Assembly (NCBI GenBank): GCA_948579315.1
Contig: CAPAOL010000006.1
Coordinates: 31,629-95,628 of the forward strand
From: an uncultured Phocaeicola sp.
Lineage (GTDB): Bacteria > Bacteroidota > Bacteroidia > Bacteroidales > Bacteroidaceae
DNA: 64,000 bases
Direction of reading: 5' to 3'
Shown: piece after piece, positions 39,047-49,313 of the stretch
Position numbering within the stretch: the first letter of the stretch is position 1
How the letters are laid out: the number at the start of each line of letters is the position of its first letter
The notes under the pieces: model-generated
What the model was told of the DNA's origin: nothing
The model's input: only the letters and a program-made list of their open reading frames with translations
Database searches by the model: none
Translations under genes and position numbers: made by a program

Positions 39047-42000
39047 ATGAAACACAAAGTTCTGCTCGTATTGTTGCTGGGGATAATCATAAGCGTGTCC
39101 GCTTCTGCCCAAAAGGTGACAATGAATCTTAAACAAGTAAAGCTGGAGAAAGTATTCTCTGCTATTACACAGCAAACTGGTCTTACGGTGGCTTATAGCC
39201 GTACGATCGTCAATCCGGATCGAATAGTGACGGTAGAAGCAAAGAATCAGGAATTATCTAAAGTTCTGAATGATTTGTTTCTCGGTACTAACGTAAACTA
39301 TGAGATCGGAAAAACAAAAATTTATTTGAAGGAGAAAGTTACGGATTCCGAACAACAAACCAGTAATGCGAACAAAAGAAATATATCCGGCCGGGTGGTC
39401 GATGAGAAAGGAGAGCCTATTATTGGCGCCAGTGTGATGGTGCAAGGCAGTTCTTTGGGTACAATAACAAATGTAGACGGACGTTATACTTTGGCTAATG
39501 TTCCCGAAAACAGTACGATTACAGTATCATACATCGGATATATTACGGTTAATTACGCTGCTACCAGCAGAAATCTGTCCCAAGTAGTTCTCCGCGAAGA
39601 TAGTAAGACACTGGAAGAAGTGGTAGTGGTGGGATATGGTACGCAAAAGAAAGTAAACCTGACTGGTGCCGTTGCTATCGTTTCGGGTGATGAACTGACG
39701 ACCCGTTCTGCTGCCAACTTATCACAGCTTCTGCAAGGTTCCGTACCGAATATGAACGTAAACTTTAGTTCAGGACGTCCCGGACAGGGAGGAAACTTCA
39801 ATATCCGTGGAGTCAACTCCATTAGTGCGGATGCAGCACCTCTGACTATCATTGATGGAATCGAGGGAGATATAAATAAGGTAAACCCCAATGACGTAGA
39901 ATCCATCAGTGTTTTAAAGGATGCTTCGGCTGCTGCCGTATATGGTGCCCGTGCTGCTTATGGAGTGATTTTGGTTACAACAAAGAATGGAAAAGTAGGC
40001 AAGACTAATGTCAGTTATAACGGTCGTTTCAGTTTTGGTGACACGACTACTTCTACGGACTTTGAGACACGTGGTTATTATTCGGCCGGTATTAATGATA
40101 TGTTCTACAAGACATACCAAGGCGTCCCTTATACACATTATACCCAAGAGGATTACCATGAATTATGGATTCGCCGTAATGATAAAGTAGAAGATCCTTC
40201 CCGACCATGGGTGGTAGAAAAAAACGGAGAGTATAAATATTATGGCAACTTTGACTGGTATAATTGTTTGTTTGATAATACCCGTCCCACTTGGGAGCAT
40301 AACTTGACGGTTTCGGGAGGAACCGAAAAAGTGAAGTACATGCTATCAGGCAACTACTATAATCAGAAAGGAATTATCAGAATAGATCCGGACCGCTTTA
40401 AGAAATATACGTTCCGTTCAAAGATCATTGCCAATATCACTTCCTGGTTTGAATTAAGTAACAATACTTCTTATTATCATTCTGAATATACTTATCCGGG
40501 GCTATCGGGAGTAAATGACGTTTTCAGCAGAGCCGTACGGCATGCTTTGGCAAGTATTGTACCGATGCATCCGGATGGAACCCTGGTTTATAGAACAGGT
40601 CTGACAGATACAGGAGAAGTGGCAGATGGTGTTAGTGCCGTATTATTAAATGGCGGACATCACAATCGGAATCGTGAATATGAGTTTGTAACTACGTTTG
40701 AAGCCGTTTTAAAACCAATCAAGCATTTCGAGGTTCGTGCAAACTACAGCTGGGCACATTACAGCCAACAGAATTTGAATCGTTCCGTAGATGTGTTATA
40801 CTCCAGAAATCCGGGAGAAACAATCACAATGGATAACGGACGTACCAAAGGCAATTATTTGTCGGAAACACAAAATAACCAGATACGTCAGACTTTCAAC
40901 TTATACGCGACGTATGACAATACCTTCGCAAATGCACATTCTGTAAAGGTTATCGTAGGCGGTAACTATGATTATAAGTATTTCAAGAAATTGGGAATGA
41001 AACGTAACGGGTTACTCTCTGAATCTCTCGATGATTTTAACCTGGCAAAAGGTGATGATATATCCATAACCGGAGGACAAGAGGAATATGCGATTCTTGG
41101 CTTTTTCTATCGTTTGAATTATGGATATAAAGACCGCTATCTATTTGAAGCCAGCGGACGTTATGATGGTAGTTCCCGTTTTCGTCGAGGACATCGTTTC
41201 GGTTTCTTCCCGTCATTCTCTGCCGGATGGCGTGTCAGTGAAGAAGCCTTCTTTACACAAGCCAAAAACTATGTAAGCAATCTGAAACTAAGACTGTCTT
41301 ACGGATCATTGGGAAATCAGAAAACAGTAGGCTATTATGACTATCTGCAACTGATTAATACCGGAGCGGTAATGAACTATGCTTTCGGAGATACTACGAA
41401 AGGCGATTATGCCTATGAGTCAGCTCCGAACTCTACCGATTTGACTTGGGAAACTGTAATCACAAAAAATATAGGTTTGGACTTGGGTTTTCTTAATAAC
41501 CGTTTGAATGTATCTTTTGATGCATATATTCGTGATACCAAAGATATGTTGATGGCAGGAAAGACTTTGCCTGGCGTATATGGCGCCTCTTCTCCCAGAA
41601 TGAATGTGGCAGACTTGCGTACGAAAGGATGGGAAGCATCTATTACTTGGGGAGATAGTTTTACTTTGGCAAGCAAGCCTTTCAACTACCGGGTAATGGC
41701 TGGTATCGGAGATAACACCTCCAAAGTGACAAAATATGATAATCCCAACCGGACGCTGACCGATCCTTACGAAGGACAGCAGTTAGGCGAAATATGGGGA
41801 TACGTAGTAGACGGTTATTTTAAAACGGATGAAGAAGCAAGGAATTATAAAGTAGACCAATCGTTCGTTAACCAAATGATTAATGCAAGCGCTTTGGATA
41901 ATGGACTTCATGCCGGTGACCTTAAATTTGTCGATTTGGATGGTAACAACAAGATTGAACAGACAACATCAGCTAATGACCGAAAAGACATGAAAGTGAT

Positions 42001-42547
42001 CGGTAACTCATTGCCGCGCTATAATTATAATTTCGGAATCTCTGCAGATTGGTATGGAATTGATTTTTCAGTTCTTTTTCAGGGCATCGGCAAACAAAAC
42101 TGGTATCCTGGCGCTGAAACATCTATGTTTTGGGGACCTTATTCCCGACCATACGCTAGTTTTATTCCTTCCGATTTCATGAGCCAGGTATGGAGTGAAG
42201 AAAATACAGATGCTTATTTCCCACGTCCCAGAGGATATGTGGCTCTCGGAAGTAATCGTGAATTAGCAGTGGTTAATACTAAGTATTTGCAGAACCTCGC
42301 TTATTGTCGGTTGAAGAATCTTTCTATTGGTTACACATTGCCGGAGAAATGGCTTTCTAAAATAGGTTTCGAGAAAATACGTGTTTACTTTAGTGGTGAG
42401 AACTTGCTGACATTCACTAAGCTACATTCCGATTATATTGATCCAGAACAAGCATCGGCAAGTAATAGCTGGAAAACAAGTAAAAGTGACGCAAATATTT
42501 ATCCCTGGGCAAAGACATACTCTTTTGGTGTAGATATAACATTCTGA
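39047..42547 (+). CDS. SusC/RagA-type TonB-dependent receptor
   Basis: 1166 residues from the ATG at 39047. In order: signal peptide (ISVSASAQ), an STN secretin/TonB short domain (NLKQVKLEKVFSAITQQTGLTVAYS), a carboxypeptidase-regulatory-like domain (SGRVVDEKGEPIIGASVMVQGSSLGTITNVDG), TonB box region (VVVVGYGTQKKVNLTGAV), plug with SVLKDASAAAVYGARAAYGVILVTTKNGK, and the 22-strand barrel ending SFGVDITF. The STN domain is the contact that signals FecR. The ligand is unknown; neighbours encode EEP hydrolases, not glycosidases. Confidence 0.93.
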   Translation: MKHKVLLVLLLGIIISVSASAQKVTMNLKQVKLEKVFSAITQQTGLTVAYSRTIVNPDRIVTVEAKNQELSKVLNDLFLGTNVNYEIGKTKIYLKEKVTDSEQQTSNANKRNISGRVVDEKGEPIIGASVMVQGSSLGTITNVDGRYTLANVPENSTITVSYIGYITVNYAATSRNLSQVVLREDSKTLEEVVVVGYGTQKKVNLTGAVAIVSGDELTTRSAANLSQLLQGSVPNMNVNFSSGRPGQGGNFNIRGVNSISADAAPLTIIDGIEGDINKVNPNDVESISVLKDASAAAVYGARAAYGVILVTTKNGKVGKTNVSYNGRFSFGDTTTSTDFETRGYYSAGINDMFYKTYQGVPYTHYTQEDYHELWIRRNDKVEDPSRPWVVEKNGEYKYYGNFDWYNCLFDNTRPTWEHNLTVSGGTEKVKYMLSGNYYNQKGIIRIDPDRFKKYTFRSKIIANITSWFELSNNTSYYHSEYTYPGLSGVNDVFSRAVRHALASIVPMHPDGTLVYRTGLTDTGEVADGVSAVLLNGGHHNRNREYEFVTTFEAVLKPIKHFEVRANYSWAHYSQQNLNRSVDVLYSRNPGETITMDNGRTKGNYLSETQNNQIRQTFNLYATYDNTFANAHSVKVIVGGNYDYKYFKKLGMKRNGLLSESLDDFNLAKGDDISITGGQEEYAILGFFYRLNYGYKDRYLFEASGRYDGSSRFRRGHRFGFFPSFSAGWRVSEEAFFTQAKNYVSNLKLRLSYGSLGNQKTVGYYDYLQLINTGAVMNYAFGDTTKGDYAYESAPNSTDLTWETVITKNIGLDLGFLNNRLNVSFDAYIRDTKDMLMAGKTLPGVYGASSPRMNVADLRTKGWEASITWGDSFTLASKPFNYRVMAGIGDNTSKVTKYDNPNRTLTDPYEGQQLGEIWGYVVDGYFKTDEEARNYKVDQSFVNQMINASALDNGLHAGDLKFVDLDGNNKIEQTTSANDRKDMKVIGNSLPRYNYNFGISADWYGIDFSVLFQGIGKQNWYPGAETSMFWGPYSRPYASFIPSDFMSQVWSEENTDAYFPRPRGYVALGSNRELAVVNTKYLQNLAYCRLKNLSIGYTLPEKWLSKIGFEKIRVYFSGENLLTFTKLHSDYIDPEQASASNSWKTSKSDANIYPWAKTYSFGVDITF

Positions 42548-42573
42548 TAATAACGAATATAAAGGAATATAGT

Positions 42574-44319
42574 ATGAAAATAATGAAATATACATTGTGG
42601 GCGACTGTTGGTCTGTCGTTGTTATTTGCTTCTTGTGAAAACATATTGGATATAAATCCGAAAGATCGCTTGACGACTAAGGATTATTTTACGAATGAAG
42701 AGCAATTACAGTTGTACAGTAATCAATTCTATTCGAATAACTTCCCGGGTGATGGCGATATTTACAAGGATAATGCTGATGTGTTGATCGTATCACCTTT
42801 GGACGATGAAGTGAGCGGACAACGTGTCATTCCGGAAACGGGTGGAGGATGGAGTTGGAGTGCACTGCGATCAATTAATTTTTTATTGGATAATCTGGGA
42901 AACTGTAAAGACCAGAAAGTGCGCGACAAATATGAAGCCCTAGCACGCTTCTTCCGTGCTTATTTCTATTTTGAAAAGGTGAAACGTTTTGGAGATGTAC
43001 CTTGGTACGATAAAGTACTCGGCTCGGATGATGCCGATTTATACAAAGCCAGGGATTCACGCGAATTTGTGATGGGAAAGATAATGGAAGATCTTAATTT
43101 TGCCATAGAGGTTTTTAAAGAAACCAACCGGACAAAAGAACTTTATCGTGTAACCTGGTGGACTGCCCAAGCATTGAAGTCACGTGTAGGATTATTTGAA
43201 GGTACTTATCGTAAATACCATGGATTGGGTGATTATGAGAAATACTTGAATGACTGTGTTAGTGCCTCTAATGAAATTATGACTGCTTCCGGAGGATATT
43301 CATTATATCAATCCGGCTCACAGTCCTATCGTAATCTCTTTAAATCCGAGAATGCGATTGATGCGGAAATCATATTGGCTAGGGATTATAATAATGATTT
43401 GAGTTTGGTTCATAAAGTACAGGCTTTTGAGAATTCTCCGACATTGGGCCGTCCCGGACTTTCGAAAAAACTGGTCAATTATTATTTAATGAAGAACGGC
43501 AACCGTTTCACCGACCAACCCAATTATGCAACAATGGAGTTCAAGGATGAAATAGTCAATCGTGATCCGCGTTTAGCGCAAACAATCCGTACTTCAAATA
43601 TAAATATGAATGTTACGATGACCGGATACCACCTGCTGAAATATGCAAATGATAATATGAGCTATACAGGTGATTCAAGCAATGACCTTCCTCTGTTCAG
43701 ATTAGCGGAAGTCTATTTGAACTATGCCGAAGCAAAGGCAGAATTAGGAACACTGACGCAAACTGATATCGACAATACGGTAAACAAATTGCGGACACGT
43801 GCAGGAGTTACGGGAAAACTGAATATGAATGCAGCAAACCTTTCTCCGGACCCTTATATGTGTGCTCCGGAAACCGGTTATGTGAATGTCACAGGAGATA
43901 ATAAAGGGGTGATTCTGGAAATCCGACGGGAACGTGCGATAGAGTTGGTCATGGAAGGCTTCCGTTATTATGATTTGATGCGCTGGAAAGAGGGGCAATG
44001 TATGGCCCAATCTTTTAAAGGATTTTATCTTCCTGCTACAGCTATCAATAAAGCGTATGATATCGATGGAGACGGAACAAATGATGTCTGTTTCTACACC
44101 ACATCTTCGCAACCCAGTGTTGGAAGTGTGACGTATGTAAAATTGGCTTCCGATGGAAGCGGCACCTCATTGTCAGAAGGTAATTATGGCAATTTATTGT
44201 GTTACAGTTGGATCGACCGTACCTGGAATGAGAACCGTGATTATCTATATCCGATACCAAGACAGGAAATAATCTTATCTAATGGTGTCGTAACCCAGAA
44301 TCCGGGATGGAATGAATAA
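42574..44319 (+). CDS. SusD/RagB-type nutrient-binding lipoprotein
   Basis: 581 residues. Lipoprotein signal ending LFASCEN, then DINPKDRLTTKDYFTNEEQLQLYSNQFY, the SusD-family start. The TPR-like helices include SINFLLDNL, YEALARFFRAYFYFEKVKRFGDVPWYDKVL and LPLFRLAEVYLNYAEAKAELG, and the C-terminal EIRRERAIELVMEGFRYYDLMRWKEG and YLYPIPRQEIILSNG are diagnostic. It forms the outer lid of the SusC barrel and binds ligand on the cell surface. Starts at ATG 42574 (a second ATG lies at 42583). Confidence 0.93.
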   Translation: MKIMKYTLWATVGLSLLFASCENILDINPKDRLTTKDYFTNEEQLQLYSNQFYSNNFPGDGDIYKDNADVLIVSPLDDEVSGQRVIPETGGGWSWSALRSINFLLDNLGNCKDQKVRDKYEALARFFRAYFYFEKVKRFGDVPWYDKVLGSDDADLYKARDSREFVMGKIMEDLNFAIEVFKETNRTKELYRVTWWTAQALKSRVGLFEGTYRKYHGLGDYEKYLNDCVSASNEIMTASGGYSLYQSGSQSYRNLFKSENAIDAEIILARDYNNDLSLVHKVQAFENSPTLGRPGLSKKLVNYYLMKNGNRFTDQPNYATMEFKDEIVNRDPRLAQTIRTSNINMNVTMTGYHLLKYANDNMSYTGDSSNDLPLFRLAEVYLNYAEAKAELGTLTQTDIDNTVNKLRTRAGVTGKLNMNAANLSPDPYMCAPETGYVNVTGDNKGVILEIRRERAIELVMEGFRYYDLMRWKEGQCMAQSFKGFYLPATAINKAYDIDGDGTNDVCFYTTSSQPSVGSVTYVKLASDGSGTSLSEGNYGNLLCYSWIDRTWNENRDYLYPIPRQEIILSNGVVTQNPGWNE

Positions 44320-44348
44320 CAAGTATAAAAGATATAAATAATAGATTT

Positions 44349-45242
44349 ATGAAAAAGATAGTAATATACACATTGATTACTTTCATATTCTCTGTTTTCG
44401 CCAGCAGTTGTGAAGATAATAAAGACAATTCATTGTACTATCCTGATTTCACGTGGGATACAGGAGATGGCGAGGAAGACGAAGACCCCGTGACTGAAAC
44501 GTCCATGCGTGTAGCAACTTATAACTTACTGGTGGAAACTGGTACAGGATGGACTAACCGCCGAGAACGTGTGGCACAATTAATCAAAGACTACGATTTT
44601 GAGATTTGTGGATTCGAAGAAGCCAGTTGGGAACAACGTTCCTACTTAGGAACCCAACTTGCGAGTGATTATCAGATTCTCGCTTATGGTCGTGACACTG
44701 GAAATGACGATAACAAGGCAGGAGAGATGAGTGGCATTTTATATAAGAAGAGCCGCTACACATTACTGGATGCCGGACGTTTCTGGTTTTCCGAAACTCC
44801 GGAAATTCCTTCCAACGGATGGGATGAAACAAATTTCAAACGTTTCTGTGTATGGGGAAAATTCAAGGATAGCAAGACTCAAAAAGAATTTTATCTTTTT
44901 GAAACTCACATGCCTTTGGCTGATAATGCCAGAAAACATGCATGCCAAATGCTGGTGGATGCAGTTTCCGATAAAGCAAAAGACAATACTCCCGCATTTT
45001 GTACCGGCGACTTTAATGCGACTCCTGATGCTCCCGAAATAGCCACTACGATTTGCCAAAGTGGTATATTGAAAGATGCGTATCGGGAAGCGGCCGTTCA
45101 ACACGGAGCTCTCTTTACATTTCCTTCTAAAAAGACCAGAATTGATTTTATTTTTGTGAAACATGCTACGGTGCTTTCTACCCGCACTATTGTCAGTTCT
45201 TTATCCGATCATTATCCTATGGTGATTGTAGTAGAAATCTAA
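44349..45242 (+). CDS. EEP-fold (endonuclease/exonuclease/phosphatase) surface lipoprotein
   Basis: 297 residues with a lipoprotein signal (FASSCEDN) and a negatively charged linker. The DNase-I-like fold has all key motifs: TYNLLVE (56-62), metal-binding Glu in GFEEASWEQR (near 89), THMPLADNARK, GDFNATPDAPE (220-230), RIDFIFVK and SDHYPMV (286-292). EEP enzymes cleave phosphodiesters or phosphomonoesters (nucleases, sphingomyelinases, inositol phosphatases). As a lipoprotein beside SusC/SusD it is likely displayed on the cell surface or in the periplasm. The substrate cannot be decided. Confidence 0.88.
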   Translation: MKKIVIYTLITFIFSVFASSCEDNKDNSLYYPDFTWDTGDGEEDEDPVTETSMRVATYNLLVETGTGWTNRRERVAQLIKDYDFEICGFEEASWEQRSYLGTQLASDYQILAYGRDTGNDDNKAGEMSGILYKKSRYTLLDAGRFWFSETPEIPSNGWDETNFKRFCVWGKFKDSKTQKEFYLFETHMPLADNARKHACQMLVDAVSDKAKDNTPAFCTGDFNATPDAPEIATTICQSGILKDAYREAAVQHGALFTFPSKKTRIDFIFVKHATVLSTRTIVSSLSDHYPMVIVVEI

Positions 45243-45249
45243 AATAAAA

Positions 45250-47430
45250 ATGAAGATTATGAAAAACAAATTTTATCATATAAGTACATATTCGGTAATG
45301 AGATATTGGACCATTTTATGGATGGCTGTTTTATCTTTCTCATGCTCTGATTTTAATCCGATGGATTCCTATAGCCGTATTCCGCCGGATAGGAATACAG
45401 ACATAGATGACGGAGACGAGGGTGACGGAGCAGGCGGACTTTTTGAAAAAGGTTATGGAACAGTGAACAAACCCTATCTCATTATGGATGTGATACAGAT
45501 TCAGAATATGAGTGAAGCCTTGGTGAAAGGAAAGATGATTTATTTCCAATTGGGGGCTGATATTGATATGAAGTCTGTATCTAATTGGGAACCATTGAAC
45601 CCAACCGGTGACTATTATATCTATTTTGATGGAAATAACCATATTATAAAGAATTTCACCTGTACAGACAAAGCGTATGCCAGTTTTTTCGGTATTTTGG
45701 CCGGGACTTGTAAAAATGTAGGTTTCTATAATGCCCATGTAGAAGCAGCTACTAATAGTGGGGCAGGGGTTATCGGCGGTTATATCGGAGTGAAAGCTCC
45801 GAACGCTGTAGAGAAGACAGGGCAGGTGGAAAACTGTTACGTCTCCGGAAAAGTGAAAGGAAAGTATGCTGGTGGGATAGCTTCCCGTATGGGTAGACCG
45901 TATGGAGGACAGATTTGTTATATCAAAAACTGTTATTCCACAGCAGAGGTCATATCTACAGGAGATGAATGTGGAGGTATTGTAGGTTCTATGTATGAAA
46001 ACAGCGAGGTGTCATATTGCTATTCTACAGGTGTATTAATTGGTGCCAATTCAGTGGGAGGTATTGTTGCCCTTCCTTCCGAAGGAGCTAAAATTACTTC
46101 CTGTGTTGCTTGGAACTGGAAAATGACAGGCCCTGCTGCCAGATCTGGACGTATCTGTGGAGTTTTGTCTCAAGGTGAAAATGAACATCAGGCAGATCCT
46201 GTCGCATCTGAATGTTATGCATGGGAGGATATGGTTTGTAAAGGATTTTCTCCGGAGGATAATCTAGGCTCCGTTTCGACAGGAAAATATGATGGAGCGG
46301 GTGAAAGTGTCCTGACTTTACAGAATAGAATTGCCAATTGGGGGACTCCATGGCATAATGTTGGGAATATAGATATGGGATTCCCTATTTTAGAGTGGCA
46401 GTTAGATAGAGAAGATTACGCTAGTTATGGAGGACATGACAATGAACCAGAAGGTGATTTTGCTAGTGGAGACGGAACTCAAAATAATCCTTATGTGATT
46501 GCTAATGCTATCCATATTCAGAACATGAGCAAAGTCCTTATTGGAAAACAAACGACCTACTTTGTTTTGAGTGCGGATATTGATATGCAGGGGATCAAGT
46601 GGACGCCCTTAAATGGAGATGGTCCGTACGAGAAATGGATAATTTTTGATGGACGCAATCATGTAATTAGAAATCTGAATTGTGACTCCGGTTCTTATCC
46701 CAGTTTCTTTGGTGTATTGTGTGGAGAATGCAAGAATGTAGGATTTGTCGATGCAAATATCTCATCTACTAACCAAGGTATCGGTATTATAGCCGGTTAT
46801 GTAGGATTGAATAGCGGTGCGGTAGGGTTCACAGGTAAGATCATTAACTGTTATACTACCGGAATACTGAAAGGGTCGGGAGCAGCAGGCGGAATTGGTG
46901 GTATCTTCGGCGGTAATGGACGTATTGAGAACTGCTATACCACTGCTACTATTATTGATCAGATAAATAATGATAACGGTAAAGCAGGTGGAATTATCGG
47001 AAGGTTCCATGCTGGCAACACGACTTCATATATTGAAAATTGTCATGTAAGTGGTGACATCAGTGCTACTAAAGGTGGCTGGGTTGGAGGTATAGTCGGT
47101 AATATGGATAGCGGAACACTAAATATCAAGAATTGTGTGGCATGGAGTAGTACCTTGTTAAACTATTCAAACCAGGCAAAAATAGGACGCATAGTGGGAG
47201 GACATAACAATAATGTTACTGCTGAAAACTGCTATGCTTATGACGGTATGATTTTGAAAGCAGGAGAGGCTACATTTACCGTTTCAGATGAGACATCACC
47301 GTCCGGTAGTAGTAGTTTCCAGGGAGTAGCTAAATCTGCTAACGAACTGAAAACTACTGTTATAAGCTGGGATTCTTCTCTTTGGAAAGAAGGAAGCAAT
47401 GGCTATCCGGTATTTAAATGGAGTAAATAA
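45250..47430 (+). CDS. GLUG-like repeat surface lipoprotein with internal duplication
   Basis: 726 residues with a lipoprotein signal (AVLSFSCSD near 32). After an acidic linker come two similar halves (roughly 60-360 and 400-690): each starts NPYxxxNAIHIQNMSxxL, continues with YFxLxADIDM and (F)DGxNHVIxNL, then GLUG-like glycine-rich turns with IENCYxTG and AGGIIG/VGGI. This is a right-handed beta-helix-like repeat protein with no catalytic motif. Its place after SusC/SusD and EEP points to a surface ligand-binding protein. It lies between the two EEP genes. Confidence 0.78.
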   Translation: MKIMKNKFYHISTYSVMRYWTILWMAVLSFSCSDFNPMDSYSRIPPDRNTDIDDGDEGDGAGGLFEKGYGTVNKPYLIMDVIQIQNMSEALVKGKMIYFQLGADIDMKSVSNWEPLNPTGDYYIYFDGNNHIIKNFTCTDKAYASFFGILAGTCKNVGFYNAHVEAATNSGAGVIGGYIGVKAPNAVEKTGQVENCYVSGKVKGKYAGGIASRMGRPYGGQICYIKNCYSTAEVISTGDECGGIVGSMYENSEVSYCYSTGVLIGANSVGGIVALPSEGAKITSCVAWNWKMTGPAARSGRICGVLSQGENEHQADPVASECYAWEDMVCKGFSPEDNLGSVSTGKYDGAGESVLTLQNRIANWGTPWHNVGNIDMGFPILEWQLDREDYASYGGHDNEPEGDFASGDGTQNNPYVIANAIHIQNMSKVLIGKQTTYFVLSADIDMQGIKWTPLNGDGPYEKWIIFDGRNHVIRNLNCDSGSYPSFFGVLCGECKNVGFVDANISSTNQGIGIIAGYVGLNSGAVGFTGKIINCYTTGILKGSGAAGGIGGIFGGNGRIENCYTTATIIDQINNDNGKAGGIIGRFHAGNTTSYIENCHVSGDISATKGGWVGGIVGNMDSGTLNIKNCVAWSSTLLNYSNQAKIGRIVGGHNNNVTAENCYAYDGMILKAGEATFTVSDETSPSGSSSFQGVAKSANELKTTVISWDSSLWKEGSNGYPVFKWSK

Positions 47431-47453
47431 ACTGATATTTAATGATTTGTAAT

Positions 47454-48332
47454 ATGAAGTGTTTTATAAATAAGAAATATTATTTTCTGTTTTTGATTTT
47501 ACTTTTTGCCGGAGAACTTCCGGCAAAATCTTTGAACTTAGACAAAACGAAACCGGAAGAAATTATTCGCCTTGCATCTTATAACATCCGCACCAAAGGA
47601 GACAAGGGGGATAAGGCTTGGGAAGTTCGTCTGAATGCATTGGTGGATGTTGTGCGACGGAATAAATTTGATATGTTTGCCATACAGGAAGGACGTACCT
47701 CTCAATTAAAAGATATGATGATCTTGAACGAGTTTTCTTATATCGGTCGTGATCGTGACGGGGATAATAAAGGAGAACATTGTGCCATTTATTATAAAAA
47801 GGATCGTTTTAAGGTGTTGAAACATGGTGATTTTTGGTATTCGGAGACTCCTGGCATACCTTCTTATGGTTGGGGAGCACGTTGTCGTCGGATTTGTACT
47901 TGGGGATATTTTAAGGATCTCAGGTCCGGGAAGAAGTTTTATGTATTTAATTCACATACGGATCATGAAGCAACAGAAGCAAGACGGCAATCCTCATTCA
48001 TGTTGTTGGAACAGGTAAGGAAGATCGCTAAAGGTAAGCCGACCTTTTGCACTGGTGATTTTAACGCTACTCCGGACGAAGAGCCGATACAACTTCTCCT
48101 GAAAGATAATTTATTACTAGATTCATACGAATGTACTCTGACACCTCCCAAAGGACCGTCAGGTAGTTTTTATGCCTATAACAAAACAGGAAACACAGCT
48201 AAACGTATAGATTTTATTTTTGTGACTCCAAAAATAAAAGTGCTTTCTTATCACACCATTGATGATGATATAAAGTATAATAAATATTCTTCAGATCATT
48301 TTCCTGTAATGGTGGAAGTGCTACCGAAATGA
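47454..48332 (+). CDS. Second EEP-fold exported hydrolase
   Basis: 292 residues from the ATG at 47454 (another start lies at 47442). A signal peptide (FFLFLILLFAGELPAKS) with no lipobox Cys, so it is probably soluble and periplasmic. EEP motifs: ASYNIRTKG, FAIQEGRTSQ (Glu), NSHTDHEATEARRQ, FCTGDFNATPDEEPI, RIDFIFVT and SDHFPVMVEV. It is a close relative of the lipoprotein EEP two genes earlier, suggesting a surface plus periplasmic pair. The last gene of the SusC/SusD operon. Confidence 0.87.
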   Translation: MKCFINKKYYFLFLILLFAGELPAKSLNLDKTKPEEIIRLASYNIRTKGDKGDKAWEVRLNALVDVVRRNKFDMFAIQEGRTSQLKDMMILNEFSYIGRDRDGDNKGEHCAIYYKKDRFKVLKHGDFWYSETPGIPSYGWGARCRRICTWGYFKDLRSGKKFYVFNSHTDHEATEARRQSSFMLLEQVRKIAKGKPTFCTGDFNATPDEEPIQLLLKDNLLLDSYECTLTPPKGPSGSFYAYNKTGNTAKRIDFIFVTPKIKVLSYHTIDDDIKYNKYSSDHFPVMVEVLPK

Positions 48333-48423
48333 GAAAAGGAGTAAACTTTGATCACACTGCAGAAAAAATGGGTTAATATAGTTAAGATAAAGTAGTTAGA
48401 TTAGTAAGGCTTAAAAGATTGAC

Positions 48424-48477
48424 GCAGTCTTTCACTAGAGGTTTAGCTTTAAACACTGTGAAAGGCTGCATTTTTTA
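48424..48477 (+). terminator. Terminator of the SusC/SusD operon
   Basis: GCAGTCTTTCAC (48424-48435) pairs with GTGAAAGGCTGC (48458-48469, one G-T pair), then a T run. About 90 bases after the second EEP gene. Confidence 0.85.
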
Positions 48478-48511
48478 TTTTTAATCGCGGTAAAGGTCCC
48501 TGTTTTTTTTG

Positions 48512-48519
48512 TACTTTTG
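48512..48519 (+). promoter_or_regulatory. -7 box for threonine/serine exporter genes
   Basis: TACTTTTG, 25 bases before the ATG at 48545. Confidence 0.5.
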
Positions 48520-48544
48520 CGCCCGATTTAAAAATATCATATTT

Positions 48545-49312
48545 ATGAAGACAGGCGAATCTTTATTATCCATAGGTAAATTTATTGCAGAATATTCAGC
48601 TCATTTAATGGGGGCCGGAGTACACACCTCACGGGTGGTACGCAACACAAAGCGTATGGGAGAGGCTTTCGGACTAGATGTCAAATTAAGCGTATTTCAT
48701 AGAAACATCATTCTGACTATTATAGATAAAGAAACAAACGAGGCTTGTAATGAGGTTATAGACATTCCTGCACACCCGATCAGTTTTGAACATAATTCAG
48801 AGTTAAGCGCATTAAGCTGGGAAGCAGTAGACAATCATTTGTCATTGGAAGAATTGAAAGACAAATACAAAAAAATTATTTCTGCTCCGCGGATACACTC
48901 TCTTTTCGTGTTATTATTAGTAGGATTTGCCAATGCGTCTTTCTGCAAATTGTTCGGCGGTGATTTAATTTCGATGGGAATTGTGTTCTCGGCTACCATT
49001 ACAGGATTCTACCTGAAACAACAAATGCAGGCGAAAAAGATCAATCATTATGTTGTATTTATTGTTTCGGCTTTTGTTGCTTCCCTGTGTGCTTCCACCG
49101 CGTTGATTTTCGATACAACTTCGGAGATTGCCATGGCAACCAGCGTGCTATATCTTGTGCCTGGGGTTCCCTTGATTAATGGCGTGATTGATATAGTAGA
49201 GGGATATGTATTAACAGGATTTGCTCGTCTGACAGAGGCTTCTTTGTTGATTGTAAGCATCGCTATCGGACTTTCCTTCACATTATTAATGGTAAAAAAC
49301 AGTTTAATTTGA
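48545..49312 (+). CDS. ThrE-type threonine/serine exporter, N-terminal half
   Basis: 255 residues from the ATG at 48545. The N-terminal soluble domain (LLSIGKFIAEYSAHLMGAGVHTSRVVRNTKRMGEAFG) and five transmembrane helices with LYLVPGVPLINGVIDIVEGY match the DUF1212/ThrE N-terminal family. In bacteria such as Bacteroides the exporter is split into two genes; the partner follows by one base. The pair exports threonine or serine across the inner membrane. Confidence 0.88.
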   Translation: MKTGESLLSIGKFIAEYSAHLMGAGVHTSRVVRNTKRMGEAFGLDVKLSVFHRNIILTIIDKETNEACNEVIDIPAHPISFEHNSELSALSWEAVDNHLSLEELKDKYKKIISAPRIHSLFVLLLVGFANASFCKLFGGDLISMGIVFSATITGFYLKQQMQAKKINHYVVFIVSAFVASLCASTALIFDTTSEIAMATSVLYLVPGVPLINGVIDIVEGYVLTGFARLTEASLLIVSIAIGLSFTLLMVKNSLI

Positions 49313-49313
49313 T

